Source: an uncultured Clostridia bacterium
GTDB lineage: Bacteria > Bacillota_I > Bacilli_A > RF39 > UBA660
Length of the DNA stretch: 34,442 bases
Direction: 5' to 3'
Assembly: GCA_947165365.1 (NCBI GenBank)
Contig: CAMVAF010000014.1
Location: 1-34,442 of the forward strand
Part shown: positions 1 through 8,548 of the stretch, in pieces
Layout: each line of letters begins with the position of its first letter
Numbering within the stretch: the stretch's first letter is position 1
The notes under the pieces: model-generated
Seen by the model: only the letters and a program-made list of their open reading frames with translations
Told to the model about the DNA's origin: nothing
The model's database searches: none
Translations under genes and position numbers: made by a program

Positions 1-2
1 AA

Positions 3-236
3 AGAATGGAAAAAAAATTCGAAAAAATACCACTTGAAGAAGCAAAAAAATTTGGACGTGAAGAAGGTCGTGAAGAAGGTCGTGATGAAGGACGACAAGA
101 AGGTCGTGAAGAAGCACAAAAAGAAATCATTTCTAACATGTTAAATCTAAATATGCCTATTGATACTATATCAAAGGTTGTTGATTTATCTAATTCTATG
201 GTAGTAGAAATAATTAAAACATTAAAAAATGATTAA
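3..236 (+). CDS. Rpn-family PD-(D/E)XK nuclease/transposase-like protein, C-terminal part (cut by window edge)
   Basis: The reading frame is open to the left edge, so this is the tail of a longer gene; the ATG at 6 is probably internal. What is visible is a charged helical stretch with five GREE/GRDE/GRQE repeats followed by about 45 residues (NMLNLNMPIDTISKVVDLS) that resemble the helix-turn-helix-like end of Rpn-family recombination-promoting nucleases (PDDEXK_2 transposase-like). In that family the tail follows an N-terminal nuclease domain, which lies outside the window. A second, full-length member of the same broad family sits at 29513-30457 and ends in a similar way. The gene is followed directly by a hairpin terminator. 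Family assignment rests on the repeat and tail pattern only; no catalytic residue is visible here. Confidence 0.7.
   Translation, partial: RMEKKFEKIPLEEAKKFGREEGREEGRDEGRQEGREEAQKEIISNMLNLNMPIDTISKVVDLSNSMVVEIIKTLKND
54..113 (+). repeat. In-frame 12-bp tandem repeat, five copies
   Basis: Five consecutive 12-base units (consensus ggtcgtgaagaa) encode GREE, GREE, GRDE, GRQE and GREE. The period is a multiple of three, so gain or loss of units would keep the frame. Similar (E)GR repeats are common near the C-terminus of Rpn-family proteins. Confidence 0.85.
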
Positions 237-244
237 TATCAAAT

Positions 245-275
245 AAAAAATGTCGATTTGAACTCGGCATTTTTT
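245..275. terminator. Bidirectional rho-independent terminator between converging genes
   Basis: A 12-bp stem (245-256 with 264-275, one G-T pair) with a 7-base loop has an A-run on the left arm and a T-run on the right arm, so it can serve the plus-strand Rpn fragment and the minus-strand lipoprotein gene. The stop codon of the lipoprotein gene begins at the last base of the stem. Confidence 0.85.
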
Positions 276-733
276 TATTTTAAGTTATTTAATCGATATT
301 CAATACTATTAATAATATTATTATCTGTAACAAATATTAAATCCGTATCACCCTTAGTATATGTATATTTATTACCTTCTTGGTTGTATTTATTTCCATA
401 TACTTCAATAGCATCATTCATTTCATCATATAATGAAATACCTTCATTTGTTTTGATATTTTCTCCAGTAAAATAAATAGAATAAACTATTAAATCACCA
501 TTTTTATTACCATATGTTTCTATTTCTAAATCATCATAAATATAGGTAATATCTTTATCACCAAAAGCACAGTTTTCACTTTCAAAAAAATCTTTGTATT
601 CTCCATAACTTTCTTTAGTAAATACCCTATTCAAGAATAATTCTTTATCTTGATATTTTAATGTAAATTCTTCCACTTTTCCACAAGCAGTTAATAATAT
701 AATTCCTAATATTAAACTAATTATTTTTTTCAT
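275..733 (-). CDS. Small lipoprotein of unknown function
   Basis: A 152-residue protein whose N-terminus (MKKIISLILGIILLTACGK) is a lipoprotein signal with a clear lipobox ending at Cys17, so the mature protein is expected on the outer face of the membrane. The remainder is acidic and Tyr-rich with no motif I recognise. The ATG at 733 overlaps the end of the upstream SGNH-like gene by 17 bases, which points to translational coupling, and it is the last gene of the locus before the shared terminator. It may be an accessory to the acyltransferase pair upstream, but that is inferred only from position. Confidence 0.75.
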   Translation of the reverse strand: MKKIISLILGIILLTACGKVEEFTLKYQDKELFLNRVFTKESYGEYKDFFESENCAFGDKDITYIYDDLEIETYGNKNGDLIVYSIYFTGENIKTNEGISLYDEMNDAIEVYGNKYNQEGNKYTYTKGDTDLIFVTDNNIINSIEYRLNNLK

Positions 734-1724
734 TTATTTCCCTCTCATATCTTTCTATCTTTTTTTCATATTCCTTATTTATTTTATCATTACTATGGTG
801 ATCTTGTAAACCATATTTATCTTTTAAAATATTTCCAAAATATCTTGTTATCTTTTTTGCTCCATTTAAATTTAAATGTGTTCCACTATCATATGTATCA
901 GTTTGATAATCGATATTAATATCCATTTCTAAAAAATTATAATATTCTAGATTGTTTTTAATGGAGTAATCCTTTATTTGTTTATCATATTCACTATACC
1001 AATATGGATAAGCTGTAGGAGATTTTTCTAATATTAATCTAATATTATTATCTTTACATAAATCTCTTATTTTATCTAAATATTTTATATTTTCTTTATT
1101 AATTTCATAACTTGATAAATTCTTTTTTGTGGGTAATACAGTTAGTGGTTTAACATTTTGATTAATTAAAAAACCATTATGTGATACTACTTCATCTTTA
1201 AATAAATATTTTATATCATCACCATTTAAACTAGTTATTCTATCATGATATCTAAGTATTGGAAAAAGATATGTTAAAAAGTTTTCCTTATCCATTTTAG
1301 AATACTTATATAATTCATATTTTTCCCTACTTAACTTCATTTTATCTAGAATTAATCTATTATACTCTTCTTTAATTTGATTAGTATTAACAATACCACC
1401 TACTGATAAAATAACAAGTTTCGGTTTTTCATATTTTAAAGTTTCAGATAAAATATAATAACTTTGTCCAATAAGTTGTCTACTACTACCCCTAACAAAC
1501 GAAGTAATTCCATATTCTTTATATAATTCTATTGGGGAAAAACTAGTATATGTTTCACAATCTCCTAAAAAAATAACATCATGATTATTTTCTTCATAGT
1601 AATAATCACTAATAAAACTTCCTTCTGGATAATCATTAATATATTTTAGGGATACTAATTTACCAGATACTATAATTATAATAAAGAAGATTATAAATAT
1701 TAAAAATATTTTGATATATTTCAT
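717..1724 (-). CDS. Membrane-anchored SGNH-hydrolase-like protein (MBOAT partner)
   Basis: The start at 1724 (MKYIKIFLIF) is chosen because a GGAGG lies 8 bases upstream; an upstream ATG at 1739 overlaps that site. The 335-residue protein has one N-terminal membrane segment (residues 5-22) and an extracytoplasmic domain of the DltD/AlgX-like SGNH type: block I is VIFLGDCETYTSF (residues 50-62) and a C-terminal DSGTHLNLNG carries the expected acid and His. Cys56 occupies the place where SGNH enzymes usually have Ser. Such proteins work with MBOAT membrane acyltransferases to move acyl groups onto extracellular polymers. The MBOAT gene ends 1 base upstream, supporting a working pair. Substrate cannot be told from sequence. 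Confidence 0.75.
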   Translation of the reverse strand: MKYIKIFLIFIIFFIIIIVSGKLVSLKYINDYPEGSFISDYYYEENNHDVIFLGDCETYTSFSPIELYKEYGITSFVRGSSRQLIGQSYYILSETLKYEKPKLVILSVGGIVNTNQIKEEYNRLILDKMKLSREKYELYKYSKMDKENFLTYLFPILRYHDRITSLNGDDIKYLFKDEVVSHNGFLINQNVKPLTVLPTKKNLSSYEINKENIKYLDKIRDLCKDNNIRLILEKSPTAYPYWYSEYDKQIKDYSIKNNLEYYNFLEMDINIDYQTDTYDSGTHLNLNGAKKITRYFGNILKDKYGLQDHHSNDKINKEYEKKIERYEREINEKNN

Positions 1725-1725
1725 T

Positions 1726-2976
1726 TTAAAATCCTCCATAAATAAAGTTATTGGTATTAACATTTATTCCATATCTACCAAATAATAATACCATAAAGAC
1801 TATTAATAAAAGAATTATTATTTTGCTATATAAATTATTGATATTTTTTAAAATATTCTTATTTTCATAAAGAATAATTATTGCTAATGATAAAACAATT
1901 ATAAGATAATGATAGATATTTAATCCTAAATTTAAAATATTAAAATTACTTAAATTAAAATCCTTAAAAATAGAAATAAACATCTTGATAGATAAAAATG
2001 TATCATTATAAATAAAGAATATCCATAATATTGAAATAAAGATAAATACTAAAAAATAATTTACATATTTATTTTTGGTTTTAATATTTAAAATAACTAA
2101 AATGCCATTAATGAATCCCCAAAGTAAATAGTGTATTCCATGCCAAAGTCCTGATACTAAAAATGTTATTATAATATTAATTTTATTTTTTATTTTACTA
2201 ACGCGATTTCCTCCTAAAGGAATATAAATATAATCTTTTAAAAAATTACCTAAACTCATATGCCATCTATTCCAAAATTCTTTGATACTTTCGCTTTTAA
2301 ATGGATGATTAAAATTTTCTATTAAATCCATATTAAATAATTTAGATATTCCAAGAACAATATCAATTCCACCAGAAAAATCATTATATAACATAATAGA
2401 ATAAATAAATAAACTAAATAACACATAAAGTCCATTGTAATTTAAATTGGTAGCTACTGTATTAATAATAATCATTAAGTGATTTGCAATAACAAATTTC
2501 TTTATTAAACCAATACCTATTCTTAATAGTGATGAATAAACATTATTTTTTTTGAAAGATATTTTATTTATTTCTTTATAAAAGTCATTATATCTATTAA
2601 TTGGACCTATAAATAAACACGGAAAATACATACTAAATAATAAGAAATCACTTAAATTATGACATTTTGGATATTTATTGTGATACATATCACTAATATA
2701 CGATATAAGAGATAAAGTATAATATGATATACCAAGAGGTTGTAATAAATTAAGATTGGTAATATTTGTAATATATTTAAAAAATATAAATGGCAATAAT
2801 ACTATTAAATAAGTAATAACTATTAAAAAGAAATTTTTATTTTTAGTAATAATATTTCCTAATAAATAGGTAAAAATACTGGTTAATAGAATTATTAATA
2901 AATAATTACCATAAATAAAATATAATAAAATACTTAAAAGTAAAATTAATAATTTAATTATTTTGCTTCTGGCCAT
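1726..2976 (-). CDS. MBOAT family O-acyltransferase (DltB/AlgI-like)
   Basis: A 416-residue multi-spanning membrane protein with the MBOAT signatures: FWNRWHMSLGNFLKDY (residues 234-249), YIPLGGN just after it, and SGLWHG (275-280) with the presumed catalytic His279. Proteins of this branch (DltB, AlgI, PatA-like) carry acyl groups through the membrane for O-acylation of teichoic acids, alginate or peptidoglycan; which polymer is used here is not evident. There is no dltA or dltC nearby, so it is not a dlt operon. The start overlaps the upstream transglutaminase-like gene by 19 bases and the SGNH-like gene follows after 1 base. The N-terminal start at 2976 has only a weak AGAAG-type ribosome site, consistent with coupling. 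Confidence 0.9.
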   Translation of the reverse strand: MARSKIIKLLILLLSILLYFIYGNYLLIILLTSIFTYLLGNIITKNKNFFLIVITYLIVLLPFIFFKYITNITNLNLLQPLGISYYTLSLISYISDMYHNKYPKCHNLSDFLLFSMYFPCLFIGPINRYNDFYKEINKISFKKNNVYSSLLRIGIGLIKKFVIANHLMIIINTVATNLNYNGLYVLFSLFIYSIMLYNDFSGGIDIVLGISKLFNMDLIENFNHPFKSESIKEFWNRWHMSLGNFLKDYIYIPLGGNRVSKIKNKINIIITFLVSGLWHGIHYLLWGFINGILVILNIKTKNKYVNYFLVFIFISILWIFFIYNDTFLSIKMFISIFKDFNLSNFNILNLGLNIYHYLIIVLSLAIIILYENKNILKNINNLYSKIIILLLIVFMVLLFGRYGINVNTNNFIYGGF

Positions 2977-4493
2977 AAACTTCTATTCCAATCCCTTCCT
3001 TGAAGTGTAGAATGTCGTTCTTCATCAGACATAATACTTATTTTAGAGTGTCTACTTCCTGGTGTAGAATCCATATGTTTCCACGAACCATTTAAATATA
3101 CCATATTCCAATAATGAGTTTTATCTGTAGTCCAGATAATTTTCGTACTATAACCTTTGTTCTTTAATAAGGCATCAAAAACATAAGCATGAACAATACA
3201 ATTACCTACTTTATTAGTTAGTCCATACCATACTGGATCACTTCCGCCACTATTAGTATTATATTTGATATTTTTTCTTACATAATCTCTAATTGTTTCA
3301 GCATTACTACTTAAAGTACTTGCAACACTTTTAACTAACTTATTAGTATCTTCCTTATCATGATTAACAACTATTACTCTTTTGGAAGTTGTTTTATTCC
3401 CTGCTTTATCAGTTGATGTATAATATGCATAATAAGTTCCATAATGAGTTATATTTACTTTACTAGAATCAACTGTAAAATCCGTTTTTCCATCATTATC
3501 ATCATAAGATGATACACCTTTTTTATAGTCTATTTTACTGTTTTTATTAACTGTTAATTTGGATAATCCAGAAATCTTTGGCCCTTTTGTATCTTTAATT
3601 ATTTTTAATGTAGTTTCCTTAGTTACCGAATTACCCTTAATATCAGTTGCCATAATTTCTATTTTTTGTTCGCCAATATTATCATAATTAATATTAGTAA
3701 TCATTTTAATATCAACTTTACTTACTTTATCTTTAACTGATTTTATAAAATCATTAGTAGATTTAATTTTCTTTCCTTTATAAATAGTTACACTTTTTAA
3801 TATTAATTCTGGTGGGGTTTTATCCTCCGTTTTCATTACTTTAACATCTATTGTTGTATTATTTTTAGTACTATTAAGATGGTATTCACCAACTTCTCCC
3901 TTATTAATTTTATCAATATCATTTTGATTAATAGTATTAATATCTTCCTTATTATGAACTAAATCTTCTCTTTTTAAAATATTACCTTCTTCAATGGAAT
4001 ACTCTTTTTTTACCCATGCAATATGAAGAATAGATTTTTTTACTGTTTTATTATGATATATATCTTCTACATTAATAATTACTTCATAATCACCAAAATC
4101 ACTAGTATCAACATCTTTTGTAATATCCACACGATATTCACTTTGATCTTCAACTTTTTCAATAAAATCATGAACATCTATTTGATAATTAGGACTTCTA
4201 TAAATATCTTTTACTTCGATTGTTGGTGGGGTTGTATCTTTAATTGTAACCTTCTTTTGATAATCAAAAATAAAATACTTGATGTTTACAAAATATTCCC
4301 CTACTTTTTTCTTATCTACTTTTGTTAAATCAATACTAATATTTTTATTAGTACCATATCTTATAAAATCATTAAGAGTAACATCATTTCCTAATTCTAC
4401 CACACTATCTTTGAACTTTGTTAAAAAATAAACTCCTGATACAACAATTATTAATATAATTATCATAACAATTATATATAATACTTTCTTCAT
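2958..4493 (-). CDS. Membrane-anchored transglutaminase-like protein with Ig-like repeats
   Basis: The 511-residue protein has an N-terminal membrane anchor (residues 4-24), then several extracellular Ig-like/DUF5011-type modules marked by the hinges DTTPP (86-90), DKTPP and DTKGP, and a C-terminal transglutaminase-like domain. The catalytic triad is readable: Cys432 in VGNCIVHAY, His460 in THYWNMVY and Asp475 in HMDSTPG. Bacterial proteins of this architecture are thought to act on cell-surface proteins or wall peptides as proteases or cross-linkers; the actual reaction is unknown. A GAGG ribosome site precedes the ATG and an extended -10 promoter lies just upstream, so this is the first gene of a four-gene surface locus that continues with the MBOAT enzyme. 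Confidence 0.85.
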   Translation of the reverse strand: MKKVLYIIVMIIILIIVVSGVYFLTKFKDSVVELGNDVTLNDFIRYGTNKNISIDLTKVDKKKVGEYFVNIKYFIFDYQKKVTIKDTTPPTIEVKDIYRSPNYQIDVHDFIEKVEDQSEYRVDITKDVDTSDFGDYEVIINVEDIYHNKTVKKSILHIAWVKKEYSIEEGNILKREDLVHNKEDINTINQNDIDKINKGEVGEYHLNSTKNNTTIDVKVMKTEDKTPPELILKSVTIYKGKKIKSTNDFIKSVKDKVSKVDIKMITNINYDNIGEQKIEIMATDIKGNSVTKETTLKIIKDTKGPKISGLSKLTVNKNSKIDYKKGVSSYDDNDGKTDFTVDSSKVNITHYGTYYAYYTSTDKAGNKTTSKRVIVVNHDKEDTNKLVKSVASTLSSNAETIRDYVRKNIKYNTNSGGSDPVWYGLTNKVGNCIVHAYVFDALLKNKGYSTKIIWTTDKTHYWNMVYLNGSWKHMDSTPGSRHSKISIMSDEERHSTLQGRDWNRSLWPEAK

Positions 4494-4514
4494 TAAAACC
4501 TCTAATCAAAGAAT

Positions 4515-4523
4515 AGTATATCA
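4515..4523 (-). promoter_or_regulatory. Extended -10 promoter for the surface locus
   Basis: On the minus strand TGA-TATACT forms an extended -10 element about 22 bases upstream of the start at 4493. No good -35 is present, which is usual for extended -10 promoters. It lies right after the mscS terminator. Confidence 0.5.
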
Positions 4524-4529
4524 TACCTT

Positions 4530-4561
4530 AAAAACAAAAATAAACCCCAAAAGAGGTTTAT
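4530..4561 (-). terminator. Rho-independent terminator after mscS-like gene
   Basis: On the minus strand a 9-bp stem (4553-4561 with 4540-4548, one T-G pair) with a four-T loop is followed by a T-rich tail (4530-4539). The stop codon of the mscS-like gene (4558-4560) lies inside the stem. Confidence 0.85.
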
Positions 4562-5361
4562 TTATCTATATGGACGTCAAGTTGATTATAAGGGATAACA
4601 ATCTTTTCTTTATCAAATTCTTTTTTGATATTTTCTAATAAATCAAATTTAACATTAAATAATTCATCTTTCATTGTCCATACTCTAATAGTATATGTCA
4701 TACTACTATCTTTATAGTTAGTTAGTCTTACAAAGATATCTTCATCTTTTAAAATTCTTTCGTCTTTATTAATAATTTTATTCAATGTTTTCTTAACTAA
4801 TTCAATATCATTATCATAACTAACATCAATATCAATATCTAATCTTCTTTTATCTTTCATTGAGAAATTAACTACTGCTGAATTGGCCAAATTCCCATTA
4901 GGTATTGAAATTGTTCTATTATCTACTGTTAATATTGTTGTATAAAATAGAGATATTCCTTTAACAGTTCCAGAATCTGTATGCGTATCAATAAAATCTC
5001 CTACCCTAAATGGTTTAAAAGCAAGAATAATTAATCCGCCAGCGATATTAGAAAGGCCTCCTTGAAGGGCTAATCCTATAGCAACACCAGCACTACCTAA
5101 AAGGGTAATAATTGAAGTTGATGGAATACCAATAATCCCAGCAATTATTATAATTAAAATAATATATGATGTAATATTAATAAAACTTAAAAGAAATGAT
5201 GATATTGTCTTATCAAGTTTATTAAATAATCGACCTTTCTTTAATCTTTTAGACAAAAATTTAATTAACCTACTACCAACAAAATATATAACAATAACAT
5301 ATATTAAATTTATACCAAAATCTACCCAAATCTGATTTAATTTATCAAATAATTTTTCCAT
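4558..5361 (-). CDS. MscS family small-conductance mechanosensitive channel
   Basis: The 267-residue length fits the compact MscS family. Three hydrophobic helices span roughly residues 10-130, and the pore-lining third helix is recognisable by its small-residue pattern (GSAGVAIGLALQGGLSNIAG) followed by FKPFRVGDFI, the family hallmark. The rest is the cytoplasmic beta-rich and alpha/beta vestibule. Such channels open under membrane tension to release solutes during hypo-osmotic shock. The start codon abuts the mutS stop with no gap, so it is read from the mutS transcript; the functional link between the two is not obvious and may just reflect packing. Confidence 0.93.
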   Translation of the reverse strand: MEKLFDKLNQIWVDFGINLIYVIVIYFVGSRLIKFLSKRLKKGRLFNKLDKTISSFLLSFINITSYIILIIIIAGIIGIPSTSIITLLGSAGVAIGLALQGGLSNIAGGLIILAFKPFRVGDFIDTHTDSGTVKGISLFYTTILTVDNRTISIPNGNLANSAVVNFSMKDKRRLDIDIDVSYDNDIELVKKTLNKIINKDERILKDEDIFVRLTNYKDSSMTYTIRVWTMKDELFNVKFDLLENIKKEFDKEKIVIPYNQLDVHIDK

Positions 5362-7905
5362 TTACTTATTCTCCTTTTTTATTTTTTCACATATTTCATA
5401 TAGTTTATTTAAAGCTTCAATTGCGGTCATATTAAGTGGATCTATTTTCTTTAATTCATCAATTATTTCATTATTTTTATTATCATTACTAAAATCAAAT
5501 GTTGTTTGTAAAACAGTTTCTTTTTTAATAATCTTTTTATCTTCATATGTTTTTAAAATATCACTAGCTCTTTCAATCACTTCATTTGGAAGATTAGATA
5601 GTCTAGCAACATTAATACCATAACTTTTATCAATAGCTCCATCACATACTTTATGAAGAAATGTAACAACACCATTTTCTTCGCTTGCTGAAACATGAAT
5701 ATTTTTAATTCTTTTTAGGTTTTTACTCATTTTAGTAAGTTCATGATAGTGAGTCGAGAAAATAGTTTTAGCATGAATATGATTATGAATATATTCAAGT
5801 ATTGCTTCGGCTAGGCTCATACCATCATATGTTGCGGTACCACGACCTAGTTCATCAAATAAGATTAAACTATTTTTAGTAGCGTGAGAAAGGGCCATAT
5901 TAGCTTCTTTCATTTCTACCATAAAAGTACTTTCACCACCTACTAAATCATCACTTGCCCCAATTCTTGTAAAAATCTTATCAAATATGGGAATAACACA
6001 TTTTTTACATGGAACAAAACTTCCTATTTGAGCCATAATAGAAATAATAGCAAATTGTCTCATATAAGTACTTTTTCCAGCCATATTAGGTCCAGTGATT
6101 AGTAAAATATCCGTATTCTTATCCATAATAATGTCATTAGGAACATAATCTCTTTTATTAACTTTTTCGACAACAGGATGCCTTGATTCTATTATTTCGA
6201 CTATATTATCACTTGTTAATATTGGCTTAACATAACTATTTTCTTCAGCTACTAAAGAAAATGATAATAACATATCTACTTCACTAATAATTTGACTATC
6301 CTCTTGAAGTATTGGTATATATTCTTTAACTTTTTCTCTAATTTCGCTAAATAAAGAATATTCCATATTAATAATTTTTTCTTCAGCCCCTAAAATAATT
6401 TGTTCTTTTTCTTTTAATTCTTCTGTTATATATCGTTCGCCAGTAGTTAAGGTTTGTTTTCTAATATATCCATATTCTTCTTTAACATCTTTAATATTTC
6501 CTTTACTAACCTCTATATAATAACCAAATACCTTATTATAACCAACTTTTAAATTCTTAATGCCCGTTCTTTCTTTTTCTTTATTTTCAATACCAAGAAT
6601 ATAATCTTTACTGTTTTTTCTAATACCTTTTAATTCATCAAGTTCCTTATTGTAACCTTCTTTTATTAAATCACCATCATGTAAAGTCATTGGAGCATCA
6701 GGATTAATACTACTATCTAATAAATTAACAAGTTCATCTAATACTTTTAAATCTCTATCATATCCAATATTTTCTAATATTTTTTTTATATCTGGTAAAT
6801 GTCTTATGCTTTCTAAAAGTTGTAATAAATCTTTTGCATTAGCATTACCATAACTTATTTTACCAGATAATCTTTCAAGATCATATACAGAATTCAATAA
6901 TTTTAATAACTCTTCACGATAGATAAATTCTTTTAATAATATTTCAACATATTTATATCTTCTTTCTATTTTTTCTTTATCACATAATGGATTTAAAATA
7001 TTATTTTTAAGAAATCTTCCTCCCATAGCGGTTTTTGTTTTATCTAAAAGCCATAAAAGTGAATACATTCTTTCATTATCTCTTATTGTTTCTGTTAACT
7101 CTAAATTTCTTTTAGTATGAATATCAAATTGTAAAAATTCTTCTTCAGTATAATGATTTACTTTTTTTAAATGTGTTAAAGATACTTTTTTAGTTTCTTT
7201 AATATATGAAAGTAAATGTTTAATACCAGAAATAATTCTTAGATCCTTTTCGTCATGATAAATATATTGATAATTATCATCATCACATAATGTATCAGTA
7301 ATAGTTACTAATATATGATAATTAACTTTTAATAGATATATTAATTCTCGATCTACTTTATCATTACAAAGAAGTTCTTTAATATTATGATTAATTATTT
7401 CTTTAATTAAATCATCAGGATTATTTAAAATTAAAGAATTAACTTCACCAGTTGATATATCAGCATAAGTTAAGGTATAACTTTCATTTAAATAGTAGAT
7501 ACTACCAATATAATTATTACTTTTTTCATCTTCTAAATTATTAAGTAATGTTCCCTTGGTAATAACTTCTGTTACATCACGATCTACTATTCCTTTAGCA
7601 TATTTAGGATCTTCCAACTGTTCACAAATAGCTACTTTATATCCTTTATTAATAAGTTTTGTAACATACCCCATATATGCATGATATGGTATACCACACA
7701 TTGGTACACGTTCATCAAGTCCGGCGTTTCTACCAGTTAGTGTTAACTCTAGTTCCCTACTTGCTTTTTCAGCATCTTCAAAAAACATTTCATAGAAATC
7801 ACCTAATCGATAAAATATAATGGTATCAGGATATTTATCTTTAATCTCTAAATAATGTAGCATCATTGGAGATACTTTACTTCTATCTACTTCGTTTCTT
7901 TTCAT
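5362..7905 (-). CDS. mutS: DNA mismatch repair protein MutS
   Basis: At 847 residues it matches MutS1. The mismatch-reading motif GDFYEMF is at residues 35-41 (Phe37, Glu39), and the ATPase carries TGPNMAGKST (about residues 603-612), the Walker B-like LILFDELGRGT and the STHYHEL switch. MutS binds mismatches and loops as a dimer and recruits MutL. No mutL follows in this window; the neighbour downstream is an MscS-type channel. The ATG at 7905 has AAAGG six bases upstream, and an extended -10 element precedes it, so mutS appears to lead its own two-gene transcript. Confidence 0.98.
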   Translation of the reverse strand: MKRNEVDRSKVSPMMLHYLEIKDKYPDTIIFYRLGDFYEMFFEDAEKASRELELTLTGRNAGLDERVPMCGIPYHAYMGYVTKLINKGYKVAICEQLEDPKYAKGIVDRDVTEVITKGTLLNNLEDEKSNNYIGSIYYLNESYTLTYADISTGEVNSLILNNPDDLIKEIINHNIKELLCNDKVDRELIYLLKVNYHILVTITDTLCDDDNYQYIYHDEKDLRIISGIKHLLSYIKETKKVSLTHLKKVNHYTEEEFLQFDIHTKRNLELTETIRDNERMYSLLWLLDKTKTAMGGRFLKNNILNPLCDKEKIERRYKYVEILLKEFIYREELLKLLNSVYDLERLSGKISYGNANAKDLLQLLESIRHLPDIKKILENIGYDRDLKVLDELVNLLDSSINPDAPMTLHDGDLIKEGYNKELDELKGIRKNSKDYILGIENKEKERTGIKNLKVGYNKVFGYYIEVSKGNIKDVKEEYGYIRKQTLTTGERYITEELKEKEQIILGAEEKIINMEYSLFSEIREKVKEYIPILQEDSQIISEVDMLLSFSLVAEENSYVKPILTSDNIVEIIESRHPVVEKVNKRDYVPNDIIMDKNTDILLITGPNMAGKSTYMRQFAIISIMAQIGSFVPCKKCVIPIFDKIFTRIGASDDLVGGESTFMVEMKEANMALSHATKNSLILFDELGRGTATYDGMSLAEAILEYIHNHIHAKTIFSTHYHELTKMSKNLKRIKNIHVSASEENGVVTFLHKVCDGAIDKSYGINVARLSNLPNEVIERASDILKTYEDKKIIKKETVLQTTFDFSNDNKNNEIIDELKKIDPLNMTAIEALNKLYEICEKIKKENK

Positions 7906-7927
7906 ATCTTGCCTTTCTAACTTCTTT

Positions 7928-7936
7928 ATTATATCA
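7928..7936 (-). promoter_or_regulatory. Extended -10 promoter for mutS
   Basis: TGA-TATAAT on the minus strand lies about 22 bases upstream of the mutS ATG; 17 bases further upstream is a poor -35 (TTTAAT). Confidence 0.55.
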
Positions 7937-7966
7937 ATTATTTATTATTAATTAAAGAAATTTGAC

Positions 7967-7993
7967 AAAAAAAGAATGAGAAAACTCATTCTT
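7967..7993 (-). terminator. Rho-independent terminator after the frameshifted surface-protein gene
   Basis: A perfect 9-bp stem (7985-7993 with 7972-7980) with a four-base loop is followed on the minus strand by a run of T. The TAA that ends the likely original reading frame of the upstream gene (7992-7994) overlaps the outer edge of the stem. Confidence 0.88.
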
Positions 7994-8453
7994 AACTAGC
8001 AAGTGTTAAATATCCAGGGGTTGTTGTGGTATCAATTATAGCCATAGTTTTATCACTTTTGTACTATCAAAATTGTTTCTTAAATCAGTGGTACTTGTTA
8101 CTTTTAAAGTTAGAGGTATTCTTTTATTATTTACTGTTATATGAACATCTTCTGCCGTTACAAGATATTCTACTCCATTAGGATATGCGGTATCTCCTTC
8201 AATATTTATGGTTACATTATTACTTGGATCAATGGTACCATTTTCAAATTCTTCAGTTGACATTGGAAAAATATTAGTTAAAGTTATATTACCATCTTGG
8301 GTATGATTAAAACTTATTCTTTCTACTTTTAAAGTATTTGCACTACCTGTTCTTGTATAATTAAAGAAGGCAAAACTTGTACCAATTACAATTACTGTTA
8401 ATATGGCTACAAACATTACTGTTAAAATTACTTTTTTATTATTTTTTTATCAT
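7992..8453 (-). pseudogene. Frameshifted secreted/anchored surface protein (camelysin/TasA-like N-terminus)
   Basis: The longest open stretch (8036-8416) begins inside the signal segment and lacks a ribosome site. An ATG at 8453 has AGGTG 8 bases upstream but hits a stop after an A7 tract (8442-8448); removing one A would join it to the main frame as MIKNNKKVILTVMFVAILT. Near the other end, a shift around the A4 at about 8058-8068 would move the frame to DKTMAIIDTTTTPGYLTLAS with its TAA at the edge of the terminator stem. The ATG at 8453 and this TAA are in the same frame, so the two shifts compensate, giving an inferred ancestor of 153 residues. The N-terminus (hydrophobic stretch then GTSFAFFNYTRTG) resembles SipW-processed TasA/camelysin-type proteins, only as an inference. 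It could be decayed, phase-variable, or an artefact of homopolymer sequencing. Confidence 0.65.
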
Positions 8454-8491
8454 TAATATAACACCTACTATCATAATTATTTTATAAATTA

Positions 8492-8533
8492 TAAAAAGAA
8501 AAAAGACTAATTTTTATTTTATATTAGTCTTTT
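8492..8533 (-). terminator. Rho-independent terminator after LppM-like lipoprotein
   Basis: A perfect 11-bp stem (8523-8533 with 8501-8511) with an 11-base AT-rich loop is followed on the minus strand by a T-rich tail. Confidence 0.85.
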
Positions 8534-8548
8534 ACTTTATTTGACATA

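Noticed and set aside
54..113. Possible CRISPR-like repeat
   Set aside because: Units are 12 bases, contiguous and in frame within a coding sequence, with no spacers.
258..476. 72-residue plus-strand frame opposite the small lipoprotein gene
   Set aside because: Antisense to a lipoprotein with a clear signal and lipobox, and it starts inside the bidirectional terminator.
1726..2976. dlt (D-alanylation) operon
   Set aside because: An MBOAT and a DltD-like partner are present, but dltA and dltC are not, and neighbours differ.
4023..4328. 101-residue hydrophobic plus-strand frame
   Set aside because: Antisense shadow of the Ig-like region; hydrophobicity follows from the complement of Lys/Asp-rich codons.
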